Below the pieces are notes generated by a model that saw only the letters and a list, made by a program, of their open reading frames with translations, did no database searches and had not been told where the DNA came from. From Bradyrhizobium sp. WSM471 (GTDB lineage Bacteria > Pseudomonadota > Alphaproteobacteria > Rhizobiales > Xanthobacteraceae), in NCBI RefSeq assembly GCF_000244915.1, contig NZ_CM001442.1:1054001-1118000 (forward strand): DNA of 64,000 nucleotides, read 5' to 3'. Below, piece by piece: positions 46,755 to 55,828 of this stretch (position 1 is the stretch's first letter; every line of letters begins with the position of its first letter). The translations under genes and the position numbers were made by a program.

Positions 46755-48374
46755 TTACGCTGCCGGCGCGCGCTCCTTGCGCCCCGGCACCGCCGCGAGC
46801 AGTTCGCGCGTATAGGGATGTTCGGGCGCGGCGAACAGCTGCGCCGTCGGCTTCAACTCGACGATGACGCCGCGCTGCATCACGGCGATGCGGTCGCAGA
46901 TTTGCGCCGCAACGCGTAGATCGTGGGTGATGAATAGCATCGAGAGGCCGAGGCGGGCCTTGAGGTCTTCGAGGAGCCTCAGGACCTGCGCCTGCACGGA
47001 GACGTCGAGCGCGGAGACGGCCTCGTCCGCGACGATGATCTCGGGCTCAAGCGCGAGCGCGCGCGCAATGCCGATGCGCTGGCGCTGGCCGCCGGAGAAT
47101 TCATGCGGATAGCGCTCGAGCGCGCCGGCATCGAGGCCGACCATCTTGAGGAGATCGCGGGCGCGGTCGAACGCGACTTTCGGATCGGTGCCGGCCGCGA
47201 TCGGGCCGTCGGCGATGATATGACCGACCTTGCGGCGCGGATTGAGCGAAGCGAACGGATCCTGGAAGATCATCTGGATGCGATGGCGCTCGGCGCGTAG
47301 CGCCTTGCCAGCGAGCTTTGTGAGATCGGTCTCGCCGATCCGAACGGTGCCGCGGTCGGCCTCGATCAGCCGCATCACGAGGCGGGCCACCGACGATTTG
47401 CCGGAACCGGATTCGCCGACCAGGCCGAGCGTCTCGCCCTTGAGAATCGTGAAGTTGACTTCGCGCGCGGCATCGACGCGGCGGTCCTCGCGAAACCAGC
47501 CGCCCGAGGTGACGTAGGTCTTGTCCAGTCCGATCACCTCGACCGCCTTGGCCTGGTCGTCGAGGGGGGCGCGGGCGGGCGGGTCCATCGAGGGCACGGC
47601 GGCGAGCAGCGCCTTGGTGTAGTCGTGCTGCGGCGCGTTGAAGACCGCCGAGGCGGGGCCTTCCTCGGCCACCTTGCCATGGCGCAACACGACGACCTGG
47701 TCGGCGATGTCGGCGACGACGCCGAAATCATGGGTGATGAACATCACCGCCATGTTGCGATTGCGCTGGAGGTTGCGGATCAGTTTGAGGATCTGCGCCT
47801 GCGTGGTGACGTCGAGCGCGGTGGTCGGCTCGTCCGCGACCAGCACCGCCGGTTCGAGCGCGAGCGCCATCGCGATCATGGCGCGCTGGCGCTGGCCGCC
47901 GGAGAGCTGGTGCGGATAGGCGCGCACGATGCGCTCGGGGTCGGGCAGGCCGACCTCGCGCGCCAGCGACAGCGCCTTGGCGCGCCGCTCCTTCGGCGTG
48001 AGCAGGCCGTGCGCCTCGAACATCTCCGCCATCTGGTCGCCGATCCGCATCAACGGATTGAGCGCGGTCATCGGCTCCTGGAAGATCATCGCCAGCCGTC
48101 GGCCGCGCAGATCGCGCCAGCCGTCGTCATCGAGTTTGAGCAGGTCGCGGCCTTCGAACTGGATCTCGCCGGAGGTGACGGTGACCGTGTCAGGCAACAG
48201 GCCCATCAGCGCATGCGCGCACATCGATTTGCCGGAGCCGGATTCGCCGACGACGCAGACGATCTTGCCGGGCCGCAGATCGAGCGAGACGCCGTCGACC
48301 GCGAATGGCCGTTCCGCGCCTTTGGGCAATGCGATCCGCAGATTCTTGATGGAGACGGCGGGCGGTGCGGTCAT
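46755..48374 (-). CDS. peptide ABC transporter ATP-binding protein, fused DppD-DppF type
   Basis: A 539-residue protein with two complete ABC domains. The first has a Walker A in GESGSGKSMCAH, signature LSGGQRQRAMIAMALALEP and Walker B VADEPTTALD. The second has GESGSGKSSVARLV, FSGGQRQRIGIARALALEP and VADEAVSALD. The fusion takes the place of separate D and F ATPases. The start MTAPPAVSIKNLRIAL at 48374 lies two bases after the dppC stop. It powers uptake of peptides or related substrates. Confidence 0.95.
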   Translation of the reverse strand: MTAPPAVSIKNLRIALPKGAERPFAVDGVSLDLRPGKIVCVVGESGSGKSMCAHALMGLLPDTVTVTSGEIQFEGRDLLKLDDDGWRDLRGRRLAMIFQEPMTALNPLMRIGDQMAEMFEAHGLLTPKERRAKALSLAREVGLPDPERIVRAYPHQLSGGQRQRAMIAMALALEPAVLVADEPTTALDVTTQAQILKLIRNLQRNRNMAVMFITHDFGVVADIADQVVVLRHGKVAEEGPASAVFNAPQHDYTKALLAAVPSMDPPARAPLDDQAKAVEVIGLDKTYVTSGGWFREDRRVDAAREVNFTILKGETLGLVGESGSGKSSVARLVMRLIEADRGTVRIGETDLTKLAGKALRAERHRIQMIFQDPFASLNPRRKVGHIIADGPIAAGTDPKVAFDRARDLLKMVGLDAGALERYPHEFSGGQRQRIGIARALALEPEIIVADEAVSALDVSVQAQVLRLLEDLKARLGLSMLFITHDLRVAAQICDRIAVMQRGVIVELKPTAQLFAAPEHPYTRELLAAVPGRKERAPAA

Positions 48375-48376
48375 GA

Positions 48377-49216
48377 TCAGCGGCCCTCCCGCGACAGGCG
48401 CGGATTGAGCGCGTCGTTGAGGCCTTCGCCGATCAAATTGAGCCCGAGCACCGAAATCAGGATCGCGACACCAGGAAACACGGTGATCCACCAAGCCTGG
48501 CGGATCACGGTGCGGCCGGCGCCGACCATGTAGCCCCAGGAGATCAGATTGGGATCGCCGAGGCCGAGGAATGCCAGCGAGGATTCCAGCAGGATCGCGG
48601 TCGCTACCATCAGCGAGGCCAGCACGATCACCGGCGACAACGTGTTCGGCAGGATTTCGCGCAGGATGATCCAGGTGTTGCTCTGGCCCGTGACGACGGC
48701 GGCCTGCACATACTCCCGCGTGCGCAGCGACAGCACCTCGCCGCGGACGAGGCGCGCGACCGGCGGCCAGCTTACCAGCGCGATCGAGGCGACGATCGAA
48801 TAGATCGAGGGCTGCAGGATCGCGACCAGCACGATCGCGAGCGCAAAGCTCGGAATGGTCTGGAAGAACTCGGTGAAGCGCATCAGGGCGTCGTCGACCC
48901 TACCCCCGAAATAGCCGGCCATGGCGCCGATGGGAACGCCGACGACCAGCGCCACCAGGGTGGAGACCATGCCGACGAGCAGCGAGACGCGTGCGCCAAA
49001 GATCATGCCGGCGAACACGTCGCGACCGAGTGCGTCGGTGCCGAGCGGCACGGTCGCGAGCGTGAACGGCGGCAGGAACGGCCGCTGCACCATGCGCCAG
49101 GGCGAGTTCGGGAACAGCATCGGACCGAACAAGGCGACCGAGATCGCAAGGAGCAGGATGATGAGCCCAATGACGCCGCTCGGGCTCCTCAGCATCGATT
49201 TCCAGAACTGTTTCAT
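48377..49216 (-). CDS. dppC: ABC transporter permease, DppC type
   Basis: A 279-residue membrane subunit with six helices. It has the DppC N-terminus (LRSPSGVIGLIILLLAI), LGTDALGRDVF, and the EAA-loop region. The ATG at 49216 overlaps the dppB stop (ATGA). It pairs with DppB in the peptide importer. Confidence 0.93.
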   Translation of the reverse strand: MKQFWKSMLRSPSGVIGLIILLLAISVALFGPMLFPNSPWRMVQRPFLPPFTLATVPLGTDALGRDVFAGMIFGARVSLLVGMVSTLVALVVGVPIGAMAGYFGGRVDDALMRFTEFFQTIPSFALAIVLVAILQPSIYSIVASIALVSWPPVARLVRGEVLSLRTREYVQAAVVTGQSNTWIILREILPNTLSPVIVLASLMVATAILLESSLAFLGLGDPNLISWGYMVGAGRTVIRQAWWITVFPGVAILISVLGLNLIGEGLNDALNPRLSREGR

Positions 49217-50184
49217 GTGGTGAATTCGATGCGCGGGTCGACCAGCCGATAGACCAGATCGGTGATGAGGTTGAAGATCAGCACCATGGCGGAGCAGATC
49301 ACGAAGACGCCGAGCAGCAGATTGTAGTCGCGCTGCAGCAGGGCGTCGTACATCAGGCGCCCGATGCCGGGCCAGGCGAACACGGTCTCGGTGATGACGG
49401 CGCCGCCGATCAGGGTGCCGGAGTGGACGCCGGCGAGCGTCACGACGGGCAGCAGCGCATTGCGCAGCACATGACGGCGCTGGATCACGGCGTCGGACAG
49501 ACCCTTCGCGCGCGCCGTCTTGACGAAGTCGAGACGCTTCACCTCCAGCATCGAGGCGCGCGTCATGCGGGTGTAGGTCGCCATGAAGAACAGGCCGAGC
49601 GTCATTGCCGGCATGACCAGGTGCCTTGCGACGTCGACCACATGGGCAGGGCCGGTGAGATTGGCTCCGACCGTCTCGTAGCCGAAGCTCGGCAGCCAAT
49701 CGACAGTGACCGAGAACAGCAGGATGCCCATCAGCGCCACCCAGAAAATAGGCATGGCGTAGAAGATCAGCGCGAAGATCGTGATGGCGGTATCGAGCCA
49801 GGTCCCCGCGAAGCGCGCCGCGAATGTGCCGAACAGGATGCCGAGCACCAGTGAGATGGCGAACGCCGTCAGCGTGAGCAGAAGCGTCGCCGGCAGCCGT
49901 TCCAGGATCAGCTTCGCGACCGGCGCCTGCTGGCGGAAGGAGAAGCCGAGGTCGAGCGTCACGACGCCCTTGACGTAGACGAAGAGCTGCTCGGGCAGCG
50001 GCTTGTCGAGGCCGAACTTCTCCCTGAGCTGCTGGACGAAGATCTGGTCGCTGGCGCCGGCCTCGCCCGCCATCACGACCGCGGGATCGCCGGGCGCGAG
50101 CCGGATCAGGAAGAAATTGAGGACGACGATCGCAAGCAGGACGATCACGCCCTTCACGACACGCTGAGCGACGAAGGAGAGCAT
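49213..50184 (-). CDS. dppB: ABC transporter permease, DppB type
   Basis: A 323-residue permease. FLIRLAPGDPAVVMAGE (the helix 1 region), the long loop with DLGFSFR, and the conserved ARAKGLSDAVIQRRHVLRNA loop that contacts the ATPase are all visible. It starts at 50184, after a repeat that separates it from the binding-protein gene. Confidence 0.93.
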   Translation of the reverse strand: MLSFVAQRVVKGVIVLLAIVVLNFFLIRLAPGDPAVVMAGEAGASDQIFVQQLREKFGLDKPLPEQLFVYVKGVVTLDLGFSFRQQAPVAKLILERLPATLLLTLTAFAISLVLGILFGTFAARFAGTWLDTAITIFALIFYAMPIFWVALMGILLFSVTVDWLPSFGYETVGANLTGPAHVVDVARHLVMPAMTLGLFFMATYTRMTRASMLEVKRLDFVKTARAKGLSDAVIQRRHVLRNALLPVVTLAGVHSGTLIGGAVITETVFAWPGIGRLMYDALLQRDYNLLLGVFVICSAMVLIFNLITDLVYRLVDPRIEFTT

Positions 50185-50230
50185 TGTTAGGTGGCGATCA
50201 AATCAGGTTGAACGCAGCGGCAGTTGCGGT

Positions 50231-50375
50231 GCGCCCCCTCTCCCGCTTGCGGGAGAGGGTAGGGGAGAGGGTATTTCCGCAGAGGGATTGCCAAGTGGAG
50301 AGAACCCTCACCCGCTACGCTCGAAGAGCGTAGCGACCTCTCCCGCACGCGGGAGAGGTAAGGGGAGCTTGGAAC
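50231..50375. repeat. palindromic repeats, CTCTCCCGC type, between dppA and dppB
   Basis: CCCTCTCCCGCTTGCGGGAG starts a hairpin at 50236-50259, GCTACGCTCGAAGAGCGTAGC sits near 50314, and CCTCTCCCGCACGCGGGAGAGG at 50337-50358 is a third. The outer blocks are related to each other. Their place after the dppA stop suggests an mRNA-end function that keeps binding protein in excess. Confidence 0.8.
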
Positions 50376-50383
50376 GCCCGTCA

Positions 50384-51934
50384 TTACTTGTCGAGCCATG
50401 CGTCCTTGAAGCCGTCATTGACCCCGATCCCGGTGGTGATCAGGTTCTTGACCTTGCAGCGCATGATGGTCGGGAATTGCAGCTCGAGCATCCAGGCCAC
50501 AGGCACGTCCTCGACCAGGATCTTCTGCGCCTTCTCGTAGATCTCCTTGCGCTTGGAGTCGGGCGTCGCCACCGCGCCGTCGGCGAACAGCTTGTCGATC
50601 TCCGGGTTGGAGTAACCCTCGACGTTGTTGAACACCTGGCCCTTGGCGATGGCGCTGGAGACGTAGTTGCGGCCGACGCCGAGTGCGGGATCGCCGTACT
50701 GGTAGAGATAGGTGAAGGCGATGTCGTAGTCCCAGTCGCCGATCTTCTGGTTGCCGCCGGCGACATCGGTGGCGATGGTCTCGATGTTCATGCCGACGTC
50801 CTGGAGGTTCTGCTTCACGGCTTCACCCCAGCGCTGCCAGGTCTCGCCATAGGCGAGCGGCAGAAGACGGATCTTCTCGCCCTTGTAGCCGGCTTCCTTC
50901 AGCAGCGCCTTGGCCTTGGCCGGATCGTACGGATATTTCGGCACGTCGCTGGTATAGTATTTGATGGTCGAGGCCGACGGGCCGGTCGCGACCTTGCCGA
51001 GCCCGTTCCAGATCACGTCCTTGGCGAAGTCGCGGTCGATCGCAAACATGACCGCCTGCCGCACCCGCTTGTCGGCGAGCGGACCCTGGCGGTTGTTGAG
51101 CCACAGCCAGGCCAGCGGCGAGAAGAACTCCCAGCCGGCGCCGGTGACGCAGGTGTCCTTCAGCTTGGACAGCCGCGGCACGTCGAAATTCTCGACCGAG
51201 CCGCCGGGCAGCACGTCGACCTTGCCGGTCTCATATGCCACCGAGCGCGCCGCGGCATCGGGAATGATCTGCCAGTAGATCTCGTCGAGATAGGGCTTGC
51301 CCTTCTCGTAATAGTTCGGGTTCTTGACCAGGCGGATGAAGGAGCCCTTCTGCCATTCCTTGAACATGAAGGGGCCGGTGCCGACAGGGGCGTTGTTGTA
51401 GGGATTGGTCTTCCAGTCGGTGCCCTCATAGAGATGCTTCGGCACCATCGGCATCGAGCCGACCTCGAAGATGCCGAGGAACGGACCGAACGGCTGCTTC
51501 AGCGTGAACACCACCGTGTAGTCGTCGGGAGCCTCGACCTTGTCGACCTGCGCGAGGTTGTTGCGGGCGCGCGCATGCGTCTGTTTCAGCATCTCGAGCG
51601 AGAACAGCACGTCGGCGGCGGTGAAGGGCTTGCCGTCATGCCAGGTCACGCCCTTCCTGAGCTTGAACGTATAGGTTTTTGCGTCCTCGCTGACGCTCCA
51701 GCTCTCGGCGAGCTCCGGCTGGGGTTCGAGCTTGGGGCTGTAGCGAAGCAGGCCCTCGAAAATGTTGCCCGAGACCATCTGCACCGGGCCGTTCTGGACC
51801 ATCGCCAGCATCAGGCCGGGCGGCTCGGGCTGAATCACGGCGTTGATCGCTCCACCCGCTTTCGGCTCTTGCGCCAGCGCCGGGGCCGCGAGGCCGCAAG
51901 CCAGGAGGACACCAAGCAACACTCGTTTTGACAT
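50384..51934 (-). CDS. dppA: peptide ABC transporter substrate-binding protein
   Basis: A 516-residue family 5 solute-binding protein. The signal peptide runs to GLAAPALAQ. FEGLLRYSPKLEPQPELAESW and FKLRKGVTWHDGKPFTAADV are family marks, and the two-lobed fold runs to the end. It captures peptides (or other organic substrates) in the periplasm. It is the first gene of the importer operon on -. Confidence 0.93.
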   Translation of the reverse strand: MSKRVLLGVLLACGLAAPALAQEPKAGGAINAVIQPEPPGLMLAMVQNGPVQMVSGNIFEGLLRYSPKLEPQPELAESWSVSEDAKTYTFKLRKGVTWHDGKPFTAADVLFSLEMLKQTHARARNNLAQVDKVEAPDDYTVVFTLKQPFGPFLGIFEVGSMPMVPKHLYEGTDWKTNPYNNAPVGTGPFMFKEWQKGSFIRLVKNPNYYEKGKPYLDEIYWQIIPDAAARSVAYETGKVDVLPGGSVENFDVPRLSKLKDTCVTGAGWEFFSPLAWLWLNNRQGPLADKRVRQAVMFAIDRDFAKDVIWNGLGKVATGPSASTIKYYTSDVPKYPYDPAKAKALLKEAGYKGEKIRLLPLAYGETWQRWGEAVKQNLQDVGMNIETIATDVAGGNQKIGDWDYDIAFTYLYQYGDPALGVGRNYVSSAIAKGQVFNNVEGYSNPEIDKLFADGAVATPDSKRKEIYEKAQKILVEDVPVAWMLELQFPTIMRCKVKNLITTGIGVNDGFKDAWLDK

Positions 51935-52151
51935 GTCGTATCTTTCTCAAGCGAGACCAGCGCAATCGCTTCGCACGTCGTGGCGCGTAAAGCTACGGCC
52001 GGCCCATCCCAGTCCCCATCCGGGATCGAGGCTCACACGGTCTCATTCGGCGCCGCAAGATGAAAGTCTCGACAATGTTCGCACAAAAAATGTACAGCGC
52101 GTCCTGTTATGGCGTTTGACGGCCAAACCGGCGCCGCCGCGCCGCGCGGCT
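51935..52151. other. promoter region of the peptide transporter
   Basis: A 217-base gap with no gene. AT-rich segments near 52080-52100 (AAAAAATG) are the only promoter-like part I can point to. Confidence 0.4.
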
Positions 52152-52463
52152 TCAGGAGGGCCGCAGCACCCGTTGCAACTCGGCAAGCGCATCCGCGAGT
52201 TGCTCCCGGTGCGCGATGTCGTCCTTGGGGATGGCCGCGACACTGCCCGCGAGCTCGCGCAGGATCCCGGCGAGCAAGCCGAAATTGAGGTGCAGGTGCA
52301 CCGATTTGCGTTCGTCCGCCGTGCCCGGTTGCTGCAGCACCAGCGCAACGCCGCTGCCGTCGAGTCGTGCCTCGAACCGCGATGAATGCCCGAACGTGCC
52401 GACATAGAATTTGTCGGGATATTCGAGCGCGATCTCTGCCTTGTCGGGAACCGGCTTGGACAT
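52152..52463 (-). CDS. small conserved cytoplasmic protein
   Basis: A 103-residue protein with no signal peptide and no Cys. The central part has SSRFEARLDGSGVALVLQ and ERKSVHLHLNFGLLAGILREL, and the C-terminus is a helix. I cannot assign a family. It is divergent from the Irr-like gene, with a FixK-type box in the middle of the gap; box-dependent control of either gene is possible. Confidence 0.8.
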   Translation of the reverse strand: MSKPVPDKAEIALEYPDKFYVGTFGHSSRFEARLDGSGVALVLQQPGTADERKSVHLHLNFGLLAGILRELAGSVAAIPKDDIAHREQLADALAELQRVLRPS

Positions 52464-52547
52464 GTGAGCCTCATTGATGTCAGGCTATTCTGGCCGGGAA
52501 TAAACCTGGCCACCTTGCGATAGGTCAGAGGCGGGCTCGCTCCCGAT

Positions 52548-52561
52548 TTGATTCGGATCAA
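52548..52561. promoter_or_regulatory. FixK/FNR box between the conserved protein and the Irr-like gene
   Basis: TTGATTCGGATCAA is a perfect TTGAT-N4-ATCAA palindrome. Its centre is about 87 bases from the Irr-like start at 52642 and 91 bases from the start at 52463, so it can serve either gene at -41.5. Confidence 0.75.
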
Positions 52562-52641
52562 AGCCGGGCTGCGGCTTCTGCGATCTGATGGCAGGACGCA
52601 TGAACTTTCCGCGTGCCCGGTCAACCGCGAGTGCATCGGCA

Positions 52642-53124
52642 ATGAACGTCCGTTCCACCATTCCCGAAGCCGATTCAGGCGATATCAACATCTCTCTCGC
52701 GGACGAGGCGTCGGCACGTTGCGCGCAATTGCTCGGCGATGCCGGCCTCAGGCTGACGCGCCACCGCCTGGCGCTCGGCCAAATGCTGTTTCTCCGCCCT
52801 CATCGTCATGTGACAGCGGAGGGGCTTTATGAAGAAGCGACGGCCGCCAATCTGCGGCTGTCGCTTGCGACCGTCTACAACACGCTGAACCAGTTCACCG
52901 AAGCCGGCCTGTTGCGCCGGATCGCAGCCGACGGCATCAAGTCGTTCTTCGACACCGACACGTCCGTGCATCCGCATTTCTACCTCGAAGGCGAGGATGT
53001 GCTGGTCGACGTCACCGACGGCCTGACCTTCACCAGGATCCCCGAAGCGCTCCCGGGTCACGAGATCGCGCGACTCGACGTTGTCGTCCATCTGCGGCGG
53101 AAGCGCGACCTAGACCCGGCATGA
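52642..53124 (+). CDS. Fur-family regulator, Irr-like
   Basis: A 160-residue regulator. LRLTRHRLALGQMLF, LSLATVYNTLNQFTEAGLL and the HPHFYLEGEDVLVDV segment resemble Irr, the haem-dependent iron regulator of rhizobia. The N-terminal Cys-Pro haem regulatory motif of B. japonicum Irr is absent, and the HHH haem site is here HPH. It may be an Irr paralogue with altered haem control. The start is uncertain: in-frame ATGs at 52588 and 52600 (the latter preceded by GCAGGA) would add 18 or 14 residues. Confidence 0.85.
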   Translation: MNVRSTIPEADSGDINISLADEASARCAQLLGDAGLRLTRHRLALGQMLFLRPHRHVTAEGLYEEATAANLRLSLATVYNTLNQFTEAGLLRRIAADGIKSFFDTDTSVHPHFYLEGEDVLVDVTDGLTFTRIPEALPGHEIARLDVVVHLRRKRDLDPA

Positions 53125-53131
53125 CGATCGT

Positions 53132-54682
53132 CTAGCGCAAGCCGGCCCGCCGGAATCCTTCCAGATAGTGCTCGCGGTCGGCCTCGTTGGCCCATGGCAA
53201 TTGCGTCGAAATCCAGTGCAGCGAGATGTTGGGCTGGGTGCGGCGGAGCTCGCCCAGCGCCATCTCCGCAAGCACGCCGTCGCCGGTCATGCCGGCAGAA
53301 ACCGCGAGCACGCGGTAGGCGCCGGTGAGGTCCCCGCGGTGGCGGATCGCCTCCCGCGCAAGCGCGATGGCCTCGCCATAGCGCCGCTCGGTGAAGCGGG
53401 CATAGCCGGCGATGCCGTGATAGATCGCCAGGGATGGATCTCGTGGCGAGAGCCGCATTGCCTTCTGCGCTGCCTCGAATGAATCCTTCGGTCGCCCGGC
53501 ATAGGACAGCGCCAGCGCGTAATAGCCCTGCGCCAGCGAGAAGTTCGGATTGAGCGCGAGCGCCTGCTCGAACTCGGACAGTGCGTCCGCAAGCCTTCGC
53601 GTCGAGAAGTAGACGCTGCCGAGCGCGGCGTGCGCCCAGGCGTCCTCGTGGTCGCAGCGCACCGCGGCGAGCGCGGCGGCTTCCGCCACCGGCGCCACCA
53701 CGGCAAGCTCGGCCCAGCCGAGATGCACGCCGAACATGTGGTTCGCCGCGAGCACCGACAGCGCCTGGCCGTAATTCGGATCGATCCCGATCGCGCGTTC
53801 GAGCAGCGCCTGCGCGGCCTCGTGATCCTGCCGCGTCACGCGCCAGTAATGCGACAGCGCCCGCATCAGGAGATCCCAGGCATCCAGGCTCGCGGGGGGC
53901 TTGCGATGGGCGCGAAAACTTTCCGCCGCATGAATCTGCGGCTCGATCGCCGCGGCGATCGCGTTGGTGATTTCGTCCTGCACGGCGAACACGTCGACCA
54001 GCTCGCGGTCGTAGCGCTCGGCCCAGAGATGGCTGCCGGTTGTGGCGTCGTTGAGCTGCGCCGTGATGCGCACCCGGTTGTCCGACTTGCGCACGCTGCC
54101 TTCGACGACGTAGCGGACGCCGAGTTCCTCGGCGATCTGCCGGATGTGGACCGCGCGCCCCTTGTAGGTAAAGGACGAGTTGCGGGCGATCACCATGAAC
54201 CAGCGCTGCTTCGACAGCGCGGTGAGGATGTCCTCGCTGATGCCGTCGCCGAAATAGTCCTGTGCGGGATCGCCGCTCATGTTCTCGAAAGCGAGCACCG
54301 CGACCGCCGGACGGTCCGCCAGGGCGCGCGGCAGGGCAGCGACGGGTTGCGCGGGCGCCGTCGCGGCTGCCGCTTCTTCCCGGACTTCGCCGACGAAACG
54401 AAAGCCTTTCCGCGGAATGGTCTTGATCAGCCGCTGGCTCGCACCGTCGTCGCCGAGCGCCTTGCGGGCGGCGTTGATCCGGCTGTTCAGGGCGGAATCC
54501 GAGATGATCCGATCGCTCCAGATCTGGCTGATCAGGTCATCCTTGCTGACCACACGGGTGCGCTGCGCCACCAGATAGAGCAGGAGATCGAACACCTGCG
54601 GCTGCAACGGCACGGTGGCTCCGCTGCAGGTGAGTTCCCGCAGGTCGCCGTCGAGCACGTTGTTTTCAAAGCAAAATCGCAC
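53132..54682 (-). CDS. winged-helix/TPR regulator 1
   Basis: A 516-residue protein: an OmpR-type winged helix (residues 1-100, ending RLIKTIPRKGFRFVGEV), a TolB-N-like domain beginning AVLAFENMSGD (about 125-260), then TPR helices (about 290-510). It is of the CadC/HTH-TPR kind that responds to protein or small ligand contact. GTG is taken as start because the paralogue at 56297 also begins at GTG with the same spacing. It is divergent from mddA, with direct repeats in the gap. Confidence 0.9.
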   Translation of the reverse strand: MRFCFENNVLDGDLRELTCSGATVPLQPQVFDLLLYLVAQRTRVVSKDDLISQIWSDRIISDSALNSRINAARKALGDDGASQRLIKTIPRKGFRFVGEVREEAAAATAPAQPVAALPRALADRPAVAVLAFENMSGDPAQDYFGDGISEDILTALSKQRWFMVIARNSSFTYKGRAVHIRQIAEELGVRYVVEGSVRKSDNRVRITAQLNDATTGSHLWAERYDRELVDVFAVQDEITNAIAAAIEPQIHAAESFRAHRKPPASLDAWDLLMRALSHYWRVTRQDHEAAQALLERAIGIDPNYGQALSVLAANHMFGVHLGWAELAVVAPVAEAAALAAVRCDHEDAWAHAALGSVYFSTRRLADALSEFEQALALNPNFSLAQGYYALALSYAGRPKDSFEAAQKAMRLSPRDPSLAIYHGIAGYARFTERRYGEAIALAREAIRHRGDLTGAYRVLAVSAGMTGDGVLAEMALGELRRTQPNISLHWISTQLPWANEADREHYLEGFRRAGLR

Positions 54683-54688
54683 GTTTTT

Positions 54689-54731
54689 GTCGTCTCAAGC
54701 AAAAATCAAAGTCGTCTCAGGCGAAAATCAA
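54689..54731. promoter_or_regulatory. tandem direct repeat upstream of regulator 1 and mddA
   Basis: Two copies of GTCGTCTCA-x-GC-x-AAAATCAA begin at 54689 and 54711, exactly 22 bases apart. They differ at two positions. Tandem sites on the same face of the helix are typical of OmpR/PhoB-type winged-helix proteins. The repeats start 7 bases from the regulator's GTG and 86 bases from the mddA start. Confidence 0.65.
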
Positions 54732-54816
54732 CCGTCCGCGAAAGTCTTGGGACCTCCGGTGCGGCATGGTGCAGCGACCAATGAAGTGCCGGCGTTTTGG
54801 CACAACGGAGCTGTTT

Positions 54817-55602
54817 ATGACCCAAATTGATCATCAGGTTCATCCCATCGGCCCGGTTGCGGGCTCACGCATTTTCAAGTTCATCGCCTTTCTGTACGGA
54901 ATTGCGGCGTATCTCGTGTTTTTCGTCACCATTCTCTACGCCATCGGCTTCGTCATGGGGCTGGTGGTGCCGAAGACCATCGACACCGGGACCGACACGC
55001 CCGTGGCCGAGGCCGTCATCATCAATCTGCTCCTGATGGCCCTGTTTGCGGTCCAGCACAGCGTGATGGCGCGGCGGCAATTCAAGGCCTGGTGGACGCA
55101 GTACGTCCCCAAGCCGGTCGAGCGCAGCACCTATGTGCTGTTTGCGAGCCTGTCATTGCTCCTCCTGTTCTGGCAGTGGCGCCCGCTGCCCACGGTCATA
55201 TGGGAGGTCGCGAACCCGGATCTTGCTGTGACGATCGTCACGCTGTCGCTGGTAGGCTGGGTCCTGGTGTTTACCTCGACCTTCATCATCAATCATTTCG
55301 AGCTGTTCGGATTGCATCAGGTGACCAATCATCTCGTCGGCAAGGAAGCGTCGCCGCCGCGATTCAAGACGCCGCTGCTCTACAAATTCGTCCGTCATCC
55401 GATCTATCTCGGCTTCATCATCGCGTTCTGGGCGGCGCCGGTCATGACCGCGGGCCATCTGCTGTTCGCCGCCGTGACCACGCTCTACATCTTCGTTGGC
55501 ATCGCGCTGGAGGAGCACGATCTCATCGATCTCTTCGGCGACGAGTACCGGCAGTACAAACAACGGGTGTCGATGCTTATTCCCTGGCGCAAGTCGGTAT
55601 AG
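54817..55602 (+). CDS. mddA: methanethiol S-methyltransferase
   Basis: A 261-residue membrane protein with about six helices. IAAYLVFFVTILYAIGFV near the start, LFAVQHSVMARRQFKAWWT, FWQWRPLPTVIW, and HFELFGLHQV followed by KFVRHPIYLGF fit MddA, which methylates methanethiol to dimethyl sulphide using S-adenosylmethionine. The RHPxYLGF segment belongs to the isoprenylcysteine methyltransferase superfamily, which is the fallback call. The ATG at 54817 follows ACGGAG at good spacing. It is divergent from regulator 1 and followed by a GFA-family gene. Confidence 0.87.
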   Translation: MTQIDHQVHPIGPVAGSRIFKFIAFLYGIAAYLVFFVTILYAIGFVMGLVVPKTIDTGTDTPVAEAVIINLLLMALFAVQHSVMARRQFKAWWTQYVPKPVERSTYVLFASLSLLLLFWQWRPLPTVIWEVANPDLAVTIVTLSLVGWVLVFTSTFIINHFELFGLHQVTNHLVGKEASPPRFKTPLLYKFVRHPIYLGFIIAFWAAPVMTAGHLLFAAVTTLYIFVGIALEEHDLIDLFGDEYRQYKQRVSMLIPWRKSV

Positions 55603-55828
55603 CTTGCGCGTCTTTCCGTCGCGTCCGCCGAAAGGAGGATGCGCGGCGGCGCCGAGGCGCGTATCGGAACTTGCCGGACGCAACCTTCAACGCTTCTCGG
55701 GGTGATCCCCTCACCCCGACGTTACCTGCGCGAGCGAAGCTCGTCGCGACCCCGCATTCGTTTTGCCGAGTTATCGGCAAACAGGAGCGGGGAGAGGAAT
55801 CTAAACAATCATCAACGGAGACGACCTA

